Below, in pieces: positions 1 to 15,589 of a stretch of DNA of 64,000 nucleotides (position 1 is its first letter; each line of letters opens with the position of its first letter). A model generated the notes under the pieces. The model did not search any database, was not told the origin of the DNA, and was given only the letters and a program-made list of their open reading frames with translations. The position numbers and the translations under genes are program-made. The stretch is from Hysterangium stoloniferum (taxonomy: Eukaryota > Basidiomycota > Agaricomycetes > Hysterangiales > Hysterangiaceae), in the NCBI GenBank assembly GCA_015178975.1, contig WHVD01000145.1:62001-126000 (forward strand), in the 5' to 3' direction.

Positions 1-150
1 AACCCTCAATTCTTTAAGGGCTGTTCCCCACATGGTCCCATCAGTTGCAGCCTCAATAGCTTCGCCTAAAGTAGCCCCGATTTGGTAACACTCCTAACCA
101 CCTACATACCTACATATTACTCCTTGTACTCCCAGTTTGCATCTATCTCA

Positions 151-1295
151 ATGTCCAACCCAGCAAACACCACCCGTGTGGTCATCGTGACAGGTGCCGC
201 TGGTGACCTGGGCTCCGCTATCGCTCAGCGCCTTGCCGGCGAAGGCTACAAGCTCTCCTTATCAGACCTTCCTTCGAGGAAGACGGAACTTCAGGCCGTG
301 GCTGATGCTATCACCTCAGCTGGTGGGACCTCTTTCATTGTCACTGGCGACGTCACCAAAGAGGAGCAAGTCCAACATATTGTGGCCGAAACGGTGAAGC
401 ACTTTAAACGACTAGACGTTGTAAGCTTCTTTGCTACGACTCTCGAAGATATTTGATTTCTGATTTTTTATGTAGATGGTATCAAATGTAGGCAAATTCG
501 TTGGTGCTCCTGTGCAGGCTTGTACGAATTAATGTATCCCCTTCTCCTTCTCGGAGTCTTATCCTATCTATTTCAGTCGATGTCAACGTCTGGGATGACG
601 TTATGAATGTTAATGTTAAGAGCATGATGCTCTGCTACAAGACGGCCGCTAACCAAATGGTTAAGCAACAAGAGACTGATAAGGCCAACAATATCAAAGC
701 CAACTACCGTATAATTGGTTTGTCACTCTCATTACCTAACAGATATGTACTTTATGCATTTACCGCAGGAGGCTGCTCTGTCGCTGGTCTCACTGGTGCG
801 CCACTGTGTGGCGCTTACGCTGCGTCCAAATTTGCCGTCCGAGGGCTAACTCAAGTAACTGGTAGCTGATTTCTTCATATTTGCATTTTGTTGCCCAAAT
901 AACCATTTTAGCTGCCGAATTGGGCCCTCTAGGAATCACCGTTAATTCCTATGCCCCTGGATTCGTTGGGGGTACGAAGATGGGTAAGACCATTTAGATA
1001 CCATATATTGTGATCCGTTCATCAAGCTTGCACTTAGTGGACACCCTCGATGACACTATAACCAATACCTTCCAAATTCCTCAGGGCGCGTGGCGCGTCG
1101 CTGCCGTCGATTCGATCAAGTTGAAGCGCATGGGCGAAACCAAAAACATCGCTGCAATTGTCTCATATTTGGCTTCTCCGGATGCAGATTGGACTACCGG
1201 TAAGTAGAATAGAAGCGACGCATTAAATGACCAATTGATCGCCTTTTTGTGCAGGTCAAACTATCGCTGTCGATGGTGGTATGCATCTGGCGTGA
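151..1295 (+). CDS. Short-chain dehydrogenase/reductase (SDR)
   Basis: Predicted NAD(P)-dependent oxidoreductase of the classical SDR family, acting on an unknown alcohol or ketone. Seven exons (151-420, 476-521, 577-717, 769-861, 912-983, 1038-1199, 1255-1295) sum to 825 bases and give 274 residues, the usual size for a classical SDR. The dinucleotide-binding motif TGAAGDLG lies about 15 residues from the start, and the catalytic YxxxK appears as YAASK in the fourth exon. The C-terminal TIAVDGG signature, typical of enzymes resembling diacetyl/acetoin reductases, is in the last exon. The start at 151 was preferred over an upstream in-frame triplet because MSNPANTT leads directly into the Rossmann beta strand. 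Family is certain; substrate is not. A UbiA gene lies 1.6 kb downstream on the same strand, with no evidence that the two work together. Confidence 0.9.
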
Positions 1296-2938
1296 AAATT
1301 TCCTGATGTAGCAATGTGGAACTATAGATTTAGTGAATCTTTGTTCTCGTAGCTAAGCATCTATTCGTATCTCAGGGCTCTTGCTTACATGTCCTTGAAT
1401 TTTGTGTGAAGTTGTCTCACTACATAAGTATCGGGTAAATTTACCATGAGACGGATTAGCGTTTTACTGGTATTTTGAGTAACACAGCACGTTGAGGCAG
1501 CCTGCCTTTTCTCACGTAAATCACTAAGCATCTGTAGGATCGATCGATCAGTTAATCTGCTTTATTATCCAACAAGTCGTAGGCAAATGAATCAAACATT
1601 CTGTGAGCCCATTGGACTCATCATGGCAGGTTTCAGCCGGTTGGTACGACTAGGCATCTCAGATCCGTATGCTCACAAGCGATGTGACCCAACCCTGAAC
1701 TCCAGTCAGTCAGTTCAATAATGATCACATCAGATCTTCTGAAGAACCGATATGCTTGATCGCTTAATCGTAACCCTCGACCTCGAAGCTAGCTCGGGAG
1801 ACTTAGGAAGAGCCCGTATGTTTGATCGCTTAATCGTGACCCTCGACCCCGCAGCCTGCCCCGGAGACCTAGGAAGTGAAATTTATTTGTAAGTACCGGA
1901 GCAATAAAACCGGCAATCACAAGTCGAATGTGAATCGCCTTTTAGTGCATGCGGCTACCCCCGATCTCGCATACAGTGTATACTCCGTATTTCAAGTTTT
2001 CGCTATCAATAGGAACTGCTAACAGAAGATTCAAGCTCCTTGAATCAACATATAGTAAGACGGTCCTCAGAAAGTCACCGAAGCCAGTACTGCAAAGTCA
2101 GAATTTAAGGACGATCTTTTAGCTGGTATAATGTAAGTAAATCCCACGTAGCTCCGTGTGATAAATTCACAAAATCCTGTTTGATACCATTAGATGGCGA
2201 GATACCATGCATTTCCACTGCGTGAGTGTCTAGGTCAGCCTTAACCTGTAAAGGTCAAACATGACGAAATAAATTATATTATATCCAGTTTCTAAGTAAC
2301 CCGATATATCAGGGCAGGACATCGTGCGGATCGCGATTCTGGTAATGCCAAAATCCCCTTACTAAATATTGACCCGAAGTCGTAGCACTAGTGCAATGGG
2401 TGGCCATCGAAGCTGATGCTAGTCCTATGGCATTTTCCGACTGATGATCATCGTCGTCCGAAATCTCGGCACCGTGTGTTTGCCGGGTCCATCGCTTCCG
2501 TGTCCATCAATTCGGGCTTTCAAGCAAGTGCAAGTTACTGGCAGTGCCTCGGAGTTTCAGGAAAAGATCAGGCATTACTAATTGTTGGGAGTTTTTCATG
2601 TCTTGTATCCAAAGTAATCAAGATGCTAATTGCGATGATGTCGATGGGAAACTGAACTGCTAGAGAATGAGTCATCATGACCCAGTGATCGTAGATGAGA
2701 AGCCTTACTACAACAACCGCTAGTTATACCCTTTCATTGCAACCCCCTCTTTCAAGATCACCGATCGAATCATTTTGCGCCATGAGAAAGAGGAAAAATC
2801 CTACCACATCTCCCGAACGAGTCATAAAACCAGCCATGTAATTCATATACTCCCCCACTTGAGCCCTAACAGCTGCCCCCGTAACATACGCTTGCTCTAT
2901 CGATAGCCAACCCCACACCACCCGTCCCATTTGAAAAC
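1296..2938. other. Intergenic region, no gene seen
   Basis: About 1.6 kb between the SDR stop and the UbiA start. Reading frames are short and show no recognisable family or spliceable coding pattern. It should hold the 3' UTR of the SDR and the promoter of the UbiA gene. The only structured element noticed is the tandem duplication at 1751-1876. Confidence 0.6.
1751..1876. repeat. Imperfect tandem duplication, 66-bp period
   Basis: Two consecutive copies begin at 1751 and 1817. Both contain the core GATCGCTTAATCGT followed by ACCCTCGACC and end with AGGAAG. They differ at several positions, so the duplication is not recent. No coding potential is seen and no function is assigned. Confidence 0.75.
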
Positions 2939-4358
2939 ATGACTTCAATCAAGTCACAAGATGGTCCTTTTAATAAAGCGAAGAGTTATATCGAACTCTC
3001 CCGCCTCCACATGTTTCCAACTGGAAATCTTCTCCAATTTTGGCCAGCTGGTAAAGCCGACTAGTTCTTTCTCACCCGTCCCTGCGTTTACCCCAGATTA
3101 TAGCATGGGGGCTTACAATGGCTGCGTATCAGCTTGGAACCGATCCTTACGATTTGGCGGTCCAGCTTCTGGGGTTCCTCCTCGGGGCTACACTTGTAAG
3201 AAGATAGACATAATCAGCCGCGCCCGCCTTCCAACATGGAACCTTTAGATACATTCCGCGGCTTGCGTCGCCAGTGACATCTGTGATATAGACTTCGACC
3301 GTCAAGTCGGTGGGTATTTTTTTAACTCACAAACTCGATGATATTTGACATATCTATCTATGAATGCAGCACGAACTAAGAACAGACCGTTGGTCTCTGG
3401 ACGTGTCAGCATGTCTGGCGCCTATATCTGGACCATTATTCAGACTTTGGGAGCCATCTTATGTCTCAGCTTCACGAACGAATATGCGTACGTTTTCCTG
3501 TAGTTGTTTCTCATCTTCTAGCTAAATAAGTCCTTCCCCACAGTTTTGCGTTTGGCTTGCTTGGTGTCTTCCCCATCCATGCCTTATACCCTCTAATGAA
3601 GCGATGGAGTGCGTACATGTACTCGCATATCTCGTTATTTTCTAATTTATATTTCTTAATTACAGCCTACTGGCCACAGGCATGGCTTGGTATAGCTCCC
3701 CGCTGTCCTATTTAGTGTGAGTGCTCATTGAATGATTCACCTTTAGGATTAGCCATGAACTGGGGCCTGCCTGTCGCCTGGCTATATGCCTTTGAAAAAC
3801 CACATGATATTGTTGTCCCCGCAACTCTATTTGTGGGAACCATCTGGTGTGTGTTTTGACTGTTTATATGATTTGCGTAATTATTCCGCACCTTCGCATA
3901 GCTGGAGTATCTTCTATGATACAATTTATGCTTGCCAGGTGAGATGGCTTGAACTATGCTTTTGCCATCGAAGCTAAGATCGGGCATTTTAGGATAAAGC
4001 AGATGATGTGAAGGCCGGTGTTAAGTCGACTGCCATATTATTCGGCACGTGGATTAAAAGCATACTGGCACTGTTTTCTCTCATCTTCGTTGCATCAATG
4101 GCGGTATCGGGCTATTTGAATGGAAACGGTGCTCCATACTTCCTTATCACTGTTGGTGGCGCATCGTTGCATTTCGTTTGGCAGTTGACTACATTGAACG
4201 TTGATGACCCAAATGATTGTTGGAAGAAGTTCCAGGTATGTGTTTATTTCATGCGGTTCTTCATGGCATAGTAAATAGAGGTTATTATTTAGGCGAATCA
4301 TAATATTGGATATATAATATGGGCTGGCATGTTGGTGGATTGTTACCTCACCCTTTGA
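2939..4358 (+). CDS. UbiA-family aromatic prenyltransferase (membrane)
   Basis: Integral membrane enzyme expected to attach an isoprenoid chain to an aromatic acceptor (COQ2-like or a secondary-metabolite relative). Ten exons (2939-3050, 3104-3195, 3249-3309, 3370-3487, 3544-3608, 3666-3689, 3747-3846, 3902-3938, 3993-4235, 4293-4358) sum to 918 bases, giving 305 residues. The first Asp-rich motif reads SDICDIDFDRQV followed by RTKNRPLVSGR; the family normally has N at the first position, here S. The second motif is QDKADDVKAGVKS. AWGLTMAAY in exon 2 is also typical. Many hydrophobic stretches agree with the 7-9 helices of the family. The chosen start gives MTSIKSQDG. Other ATGs are out of frame with these motifs. 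The substrate is unknown, and no polyketide synthase or terpene cyclase is seen nearby. Confidence 0.9.
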
Positions 4359-4702
4359 GTTCCACCAGCAAGTAGCCCGAAATAATATCCTTCCTATTTA
4401 TTTCATGTCTGAATGTTCAAGTCAGCTCAGTGGCAGCTAGGAGATTCAGATGTGGTAAAAGAGCAAGACGTTAGATTAAATTAAGGGTGTAGATAGCAAT
4501 AGTCAATGGATAATGCATCTAATAGTCAATATGATTCACGGTGATGGATGATCTGACTGAGAAGTGTGCTGCGCGGCCGAGTGGCATGATATTGATACTC
4601 AAAGCAAAGTATAGCGCTAGTTAAGTTACAGTTATATGGCTTCGAACATTCAGGCTATGGGGGACTACTCATAATAAAGATATAAAGATATATGAAGATT
4701 TA
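4359..4702. other. Convergent intergenic region
   Basis: 344 bp between the stop codons of the UbiA gene (plus) and the WD40 gene (minus). AT-rich, with no coding signal. It presumably carries both 3' UTRs and polyadenylation sites. Confidence 0.6.
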
Positions 4703-9414
<4,712 letters not shown>

Positions 9415-9592
9415 CGAAGATTGGTTTCTCGATGAATGGATGAATTTATTAAAGAGAGAACTAGGCGCTGTTGCTATAAACGTTCAGGCACATCCTAGTT
9501 CAAGAAATAATAATATTTGAAGGTGCCCCAGTCTACAATATATGTACTATTCTTACTTATTGTGCCTTGTAATTAATTGTGACTAGGCTAGG

Positions 9593-10944
9593 TTAACGGA
9601 GGCTGGGTGAGGGCGACATGTCTACCAAACAATCCTGGCTGGTTTGCCTGATGATATTAACCACATGCAGGGTGCACAATGGCACCAATACCTTGGATGT
9701 CAACCAATTGTCTGGAATCAGCTTGACAATTGCGGTCATTGTCGCCCGTTCACTCGGCTCATAAGCAACCATCTTCCTTATCATCTTTTCAAAGCACATC
9801 TTCTCTTGTCCATCCATGCGACTCGGGCGTACTTTGATCAGCTGCCCAGAGATTTTCAAAAGACTCTTGCGATCAGCGACCCAGCGCCCATTATCATCAA
9901 AATACTGCCCTCGATCTGCCCATTTCAACCACCAAAGCTTGGGCAACTTTCCCAGCGCCAACACCATCTCGTACAGGATTTCGTTCCGGATGCCGTGGTA
10001 GGACAGGAAGAGCTGAACACCACCAGACACGAGATCGTGGACTAGGACAGCGAATGCCCACACATCCGATGCAGGGCTTGGGACATCGTTAAACAAAATT
10101 TCTGGAGCAGCGTATATCAGGGGTGTGTGCAGCTTGCGATTTGTGGCTGGGTTATATATGAAGGCCTCACTGAAATCGCAGATTTTGACGTGCACTTGCG
10201 AAGGATCGGAGAGACAGAGCTCCAACAGAGAAGTCGGATCGGGAGCTTGGACAATGTATGCAGGGACATGTGGGGAAGAAGGCACAGCATCTGTTGAGCT
10301 TCTTAGGGATATGGTTTTACAATGAGGAGCGTCCAAGTACTGGTATACTTCTTCTTGAGAAGACCAGGAGGTGATTGAAGGTGAATGAAAAAGTATATTC
10401 TTGAGATAAAGATCTGGGGCGTCCTCTGTGAGATAGAAATAATCATTGGAATACTAAGCTATGTACCCCCATGAACGACCCCACAATGATGTAGATATTC
10501 CAAGCCACGAGCGATCTGAGCTACAATTCTTTTCGCAAGACTTACGGGATACTGGGGTACAGCTCTTCAATATCCGAGGACGCCAGAGGACCAAGTACTT
10601 CAGAGATGATACAGCGGTGCACGCCATTCGGTCCAGTATGCTCGAACTCGTCAATCAACTGCACAACGAACTCCGTGCCGGATAAAGCAGTGTCATTTCT
10701 TTGAACATGGCGCATCACATCCACTTCAGACATAGAAGCTTCTGCTGCGAGGATCTTCATGCTAGCATATCGCCTTCGTTTCCTGTCTTTGACGAGCCAG
10801 ACAGTTGAATACCCGCCAAACCCAAGCTTATGCACGACCTGATAGGTGCCATCATGAAAGGTGTCACCAAGGTGAACAGGGTGGTATCCGCCTGGCAGAG
10901 TAATTGATGGATTCCTCGCCTGGAACCTGCTCGTAGAGGTGCAT
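9593..10944 (-). pseudogene. SRPK-like protein kinase with two apparent frameshifts
   Basis: Reads as a fungal SRPK-type Ser/Thr kinase. The start at 10944 gives MHLYEQVPGEESINY. Then come PGGYHPVHLGDTFHDG, the glycine loop KLGFGGYSTVWLVKD, ASMKIL with the ATP-binding lysine, and EFVVQLIDEFEHTGPNG. Next are LAKRIVAQIARGLEYLHH, the catalytic loop HGDLYLKN (restored by an intron ending at a CCCCAG acceptor near 10415), and KICDFSEAF, with DFS in place of DFG. Two one-base disruptions break the frame. One lies between INY and PGG near 10895-10901 (one extra base). The other is between YPSIP and VSLAKR near 10545 (one base short), where the frame runs into TAA. A GTAAGT sits at the second break, but no acceptor restores the frame. 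Either a decaying gene or two sequence errors. Confidence 0.7.
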
Positions 10945-11177
10945 AAGGTAGAGAAGTTCTAAACCAGAATGTAACAATCCTTCCGTTATAGTCACGGTCA
11001 CACTGGCATTAACATTGAAGAAAGTCAAGTAACTACATTGTACGGGCCAACCGCAATGAATTTTTGCACGACCTCGATTTTGAGCTTTGAAAGTGATGAA
11101 ACACTTAAACAGGACAACCTGCACTCCCCGTATTTTGCCTTGATTAACAATGGTGAGCATATACTCCATTCTTTGGG

Positions 11178-11439
11178 CACAGAAGAATACAATAGATTCA
11201 CAATCCGCAAGAATGCAAGCCCTGATCAACCCGAGGACGAAATCAAGGAGGAGTTCCGTCTCGTTCGCGAAGCCATTGACAAGGGATGGTTCAGGACATC
11301 AAAATTAAGTAGTATATATCTGGGGAACCATCCCTTGTCAATGGCTTCGCGAACGAGACGGAATTCCTCCTTGATTTCGTCCTCGGGTTGATCAGGGCTT
11401 GCATTCTTACGGATTGTGAATCTATTGTATTCTTCTGTG
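11178..11439. repeat. Long inverted repeat (hairpin), 115-bp arms
   Basis: Arms 11178-11292 and 11325-11439 are reverse complements with a single noticed mismatch (GAGTTCC against GAATTCC), separated by a 32-bp loop at 11293-11324. A transcript across it would fold into a hairpin of about 115 base pairs. One arm reads as open protein sequence on either strand, beginning EEYNRFTIRKNASPDQPEDE and ending REAIDKGWF. It therefore looks like a captured piece of a coding exon, duplicated head to head. No terminal target-site duplication was established. It lies just upstream of the broken kinase and 165 bp past the 3' end of the Nse3-like gene. Confidence 0.9.
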
Positions 11440-11603
11440 TCCTTGGATAGAGCCACATTTGTCTGAGATCTGACTCACGTAAATTGTGGATTGTGTTACG
11501 TGAGACTCTGGTCGTATCAGTCTTCAGTAGTCCCTTGTGATATATTTGTATTAATACTCAAGATAATCGAAATAATTAATTCTTTTTTCTCTTCTTTTCT
11601 TTT

Positions 11604-13001
11604 TCACTTATATGGCTCTAACCCACCGCCTGCAGCCCTCCCAATCGCTGTGCTCAACTTTTCCTTTCTCTTCGCCACCTTCGTTGACCCGCCTTTGTTA
11701 TGACCTCGACCGTCTTCATCAGCTCGCCTGCTCTCGCGTTCCTGTTCAATATCGTCCATGAAGTCCACCACGAAGGCCCCAATGCTCTCCTCACTGATCT
11801 CGGCGATGGCACGAGTTCCCCACTTCCATTCGAAGCTCGCATTACCCTCCTCGCCCCCCCCACGGCCCCTTTTCTGAGTGCCATGACCAGTAGCAAGCGA
11901 TGTTTTCTGTTTATCAAGATACGACTGCCTCACAAATTGCGCCAGGAGTGCATCTATTGTGAGTGGCTTGGTGGCAAGGAGCTGTGAGTTCGTTGGTATC
12001 GTTGAACCAAAAGGCAACCGTAGCCGCTTCAGATATGTTCCAAGTTGCACTGAATGTCGCCATGTTCATCTGTATTATGGAAGGTAACGCCAAAGAAAAC
12101 TCACTGTCGGTAAGGACCCGTCCATTTACAAGAATTATGGCCAACAAAACGTGTAGAATTCCAGCCATTGTTAACTGATCATCGCCACCATCTCGCCATG
12201 CAACCAGAGTGCCTTCCGGCTGACGACTCTCATCTTGCGGGAACCATTCAGCAATCTCTTTCTTTTCCGCTTCTTCTATTTCGTCATCATGCACAGACAC
12301 AGCTTCGATGATGATGGGATCCAGGATTGAGCGCAAAACATACTGTTTAGATGATACAACGGCCGCTGTTAAAATACATTCAGAAACGGGGACGACAGGT
12401 ATAGGTTAAACACCAACCCTTTTTCTTTCCAGCAATGTTTGCGTCACCCTCTTGGTTGGCACCATCCCTAGCCGCGTCAGCTCGTAATCGTTCTGCACGG
12501 CTCAAAATCTCAAAAAGCTCCATCCCAAAAGTTTTCTTTAAAATGCCTTGTGCGCGGTCGAATGTCTGCTCAAATTCCCCTTTGTTTATACGTCCGCCAA
12601 AGACTAATGCGTGTTAAGTACGTTGGGAGTCATGGAAGAATCTTTGTGGGCTTCGATGCGTACTCTTTTTCGCGATATCTTCGCGTTTTAGTGACGCGCG
12701 ACGATACTCAGTGAACAAAGCAAGCCGGACTAAGTCATTCGCTTTCCGCTCAACCGTCTTATTGTCATCGATAAACAGAGCTTGCGTGATATCACAAAAT
12801 ACATACCTTAGATTCTCCATTGACTTCGCTTTCCTCCATCTCAACGTTCTCATCTTGATCTTCTTCGTCGTCGTCGTCGTCGTCATCTACGGCGTGTTTT
12901 CTTCGTTTTTGCTTCTCTTCTTTCCGGGCAGTTTGGGTTGCTGCAGGCTGTGATTGAGACTGAGATCCGGATGCCTTATTACGCGTACTTGCTCGTGGCA
13001 T
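11604..13001 (-). CDS. Nse3/MAGE-domain subunit of the Smc5/6 complex
   Basis: Predicted Nse3, the MAGE-type winged-helix subunit that with Nse1 and Nse4 forms the Smc5/6 subcomplex for DNA repair and chromosome maintenance. The ATG at 13001 starts MPRASTRNKASGSQ, followed by a basic then a strongly acidic low-complexity stretch (an eight-Asp run). The MAGE domain follows: NDLVRLALFTEYRRASLKR, the next exon FGGRINKGEFEQTF with GILKKTFGMELFEI, and then KQYVLRSILDPIIIEA. The C-terminal winged helix contains TMAGILHVLLAIILVNGR, LLAQFVRQSYLDKQK and EWKWGTRAIAEISEESI, then a basic tail ending EPYK. At least four introns; order and spacing of motifs fit Nse3. Head-to-head with the tRNA and the PIN-domain gene. 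Confidence 0.85.
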
Positions 13002-13226
13002 AACGCGAACGTTTCAACAAGTAGTTTGTTCGTTAATATTATTAATCACGTATTGTCACACATCACACAATGCCACCTTATTTGTTGGGTGAACAAGTGC
13101 GTACCAGCATATTAACAAGTCCTTATCATTAAAAAAGAATCTTCATGTTTTTTTGTTTTACCTTGTAGTAGTAAACCAGAAAGAAAAAAAGAATGTAAGT
13201 ATTCCATAAATAGATGGAAAAAGGTA

Positions 13227-13298
13227 TTCCGACACGGGGAATCGAACCCCGGGCTATCGCGTGAGAGGCGATAATGTTAGCCACTACACCATATCGGA
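13227..13298 (-). tRNA. tRNA-Glu (anticodon CUC)
   Basis: Reverse strand folds as a complete cloverleaf: 7-bp acceptor stem (TCCGATA with TGTCGGA, one G-U pair), D arm GTGTAGTGGCTAACAT, anticodon stem ATCGC/GCGAT with loop CTCTCAC giving CUC, and T arm GGGGTTCGATTCCCC. No intron. A run of five T follows the 3' end on the transcribed strand (13218-13222), a Pol III terminator. Identical in sequence to the copy at 37430. Confidence 0.97.
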
Positions 13299-13527
13299 TC
13301 ATTAACAAAGTGCGTATTATTCTTATATTATTCCTTGACAAGACTGTGTCACGTGGCACTCGAGAACAGTGCACCTTCGCACAGCTTGCACAGCGATCCA
13401 TCTCAGTCTAATACCACTCAGTCCATGCAAGGCGATAAGGTCAATTCTTCAATTTTACTATGTATCGTCCATCTACTAATTGCATTTGTCTTTCCATTAT
13501 CGTTAGTCATCTACGAACAAGCTGGCG

Positions 13528-14808
13528 ATGTCTCGCGCCCTTGGCGCAGCATTCCTCAGCCATCAGGTGGAGCAATTGGAGAGGACAGTGGGGAAGGAGG
13601 TTCGAAGCACTACTAACAATAATTGGAGAGATCGTGAAAGTGGGCAGTCTGCAGGTGGGAGGGGTGCACGGAGAGGAGGCGCACCCCATACCCATCGAGG
13701 AGGCAAGAAAGGCCGGAAGGAGGGTGGCAGAGACGGGGGGGAGGTCGTAAAGCCCAGCGAACCGAAACAGCCAGTTACTTCTGACAACAGGGATGCCGAA
13801 GTTATTGTGGTTGATGCAAGTGTGTTGATCCATGCATTGGGTCATATCAAGAAATGGTGTCGGGATGGAAGGGAAGAGATTGTGCTTATTCCCCTTGAAG
13901 GTATGCATCGCTAGGCATTTGATATAGTAATTTCATCATTGATTTGTATTGCTTCAGCTCTCAACACTCTCGATCTGCTGAAGAAAGGTGCTACACCTTT
14001 GGCCCAACGAGCTCGTGCTGCCTCCCGTATACTTGAATCACAAGTCGGGACCAACCCTCGTATCCGTGTGCAACGTGATGACGCCTTTATACCTTGGGAC
14101 GATATTTCGTTCACCATTCCGGAAGAATTTCCGGCTTTAGGTGCTGTCCCGCATGATGGACCTCCCAGTCTTCCAACTGGGCTGGCACCGCCACCCGAGT
14201 GGCTTCGCCGCACAATCTGTTGTGCAAAATGGGAGGTCGATAATGCGGCAGATCCATCTCGTTCTGATGAGGCTGCTGCCTTCCCGCCACTCCCAAAGCC
14301 AGTGCTTTCTCGGCCATCCACCCCACTTTCCTCCGTTACCCCATCTTCATACTCCTCTGTGAAGTCTATTTCCCATAATGAAATGAAACGGGTTATATCC
14401 AAGGGAAATCCGAAGAAATCAAAGGTTGTACTGGCCCTTGTGGTGATGCCTACTTCCGGGGCCACAAGTTCACTTGACCCTAGTGCTCTCCACTCAACGA
14501 AATACGAGCGTGCCGATGGTTCCTTGGTTCGCATGTGGGCTCGTCAGTGCGGAATTGATACTTTTGATGTTGAGCCAACTCCCGCGGCTTCTGTAACCCA
14601 TCCTCCTTCACCTGGCCACTCTCCGGATAAGCGTCATAGTCGTGGTGGCGGAGAGAAGCACGACTTCCGGGACGGCAAAGATGGTGGGTTTGAACGCAAG
14701 AACGAGCGAAGGCCATCAATTGTCGAGAAGCCCAGGGCCATAGTTATTGCAAATCAACCCAACAAAGTCGTGAGAGTTCTCGCTCGTGGAGAGAAATTGG
14801 ATCCTTGA
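13528..14808 (+). CDS. PIN-domain protein, probable RNA-binding nuclease-like
   Basis: Two exons (13528-13900 and 13958-14808, 57-bp intron) give 407 residues. The N terminus starts MSRALGAAFLSHQVEQ and runs into a Gly/Arg/Lys-rich region (GGRGARRGGAP, RGGKKGRKEGGR) suggestive of RNA binding. A PIN-type core follows, with first acidic residue in VIVVDASVLIHALGHIKK, then EEIVLIPLEALNTLDLLKKG spanning the intron and LAQRARAASRILES. The second half is Ser/Pro-rich and probably disordered, with a weakly basic C terminus. Similar proteins are common in basidiomycetes and usually carry only the label PIN domain. Whether all catalytic acidic residues are present was not established, so nuclease activity is inference. 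The start was chosen as the ATG nearest the conserved N terminus. Confidence 0.75.
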
Positions 14809-15589
14809 TGGCACAATCATCCTCTCAACAATACAGTCAAACAACCCGGTAGCGGTGTCTAATTACGACGGTTAGGATACTCAGCAGGAAGCCTAATATC
14901 TTCTAGCCCCGCGAATCTTTCGAGCTCATTTCTGTCAGCACGTCCTAGGAGAAGTTATTAGTGCTTCAAAGGCATATTTACTTGCAGTTTTGGCTGTCGT
15001 GGTCTTGTCTCCGTCTCTGCGCAGATATTGTTCCTATTGCGAGTGGACCGCTGCTTATCAGACAATATTTCGATTCCCCTCAACTCCTTTCCCTCACCCT
15101 ATTTTACCTGCTTTACGTGGTCGTTCCAGTGCGCCTCCATCTATGTATCATCTGAAGTGTCTTGGTAGTACCGCTGTCGATGTCTGGTTTGAATTCTTCC
15201 TGTACGTATATCGTCCTCTATGCCTGTACCTTGTAGTGGAGCCCTTTGGTTATATCACAAATTTATTTATCGGACATGTCAATGAAAGTTCGGGTTTGGG
15301 GGCTGTTCGCTGGATTTGACGGTGCTCAGTGGTTTATACATGTGGGGGACCGCAATGAATTGAAGGTGAAACCCTTGCGAGCTCATCTATACGTGTACAG
15401 GCGAACATGAAGGACCAGGTGCCCGGATTTTCGAGGTTGTATGTAAACCTGCATAGCGTAGTGAATTCTATTATCACTCATTCAAGTATATTCCATCTTG
15501 GAGCCTTCTGATCCATGCGTACTAAGCTCACACTGGGTAACGTACAATCTAATTCCAAAATACAAAAATATATAGTGTCCCCCCATAGA
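14809..15589. other. Convergent intergenic region, no gene seen
   Basis: About 780 bp between the stop of the PIN-domain gene (plus) and the stop of the phospholipase C gene (minus). Frames of up to about 110 codons exist, but they have no ATG with family-like content. Likely two 3' UTRs, with room for a non-coding transcript. Confidence 0.5.
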
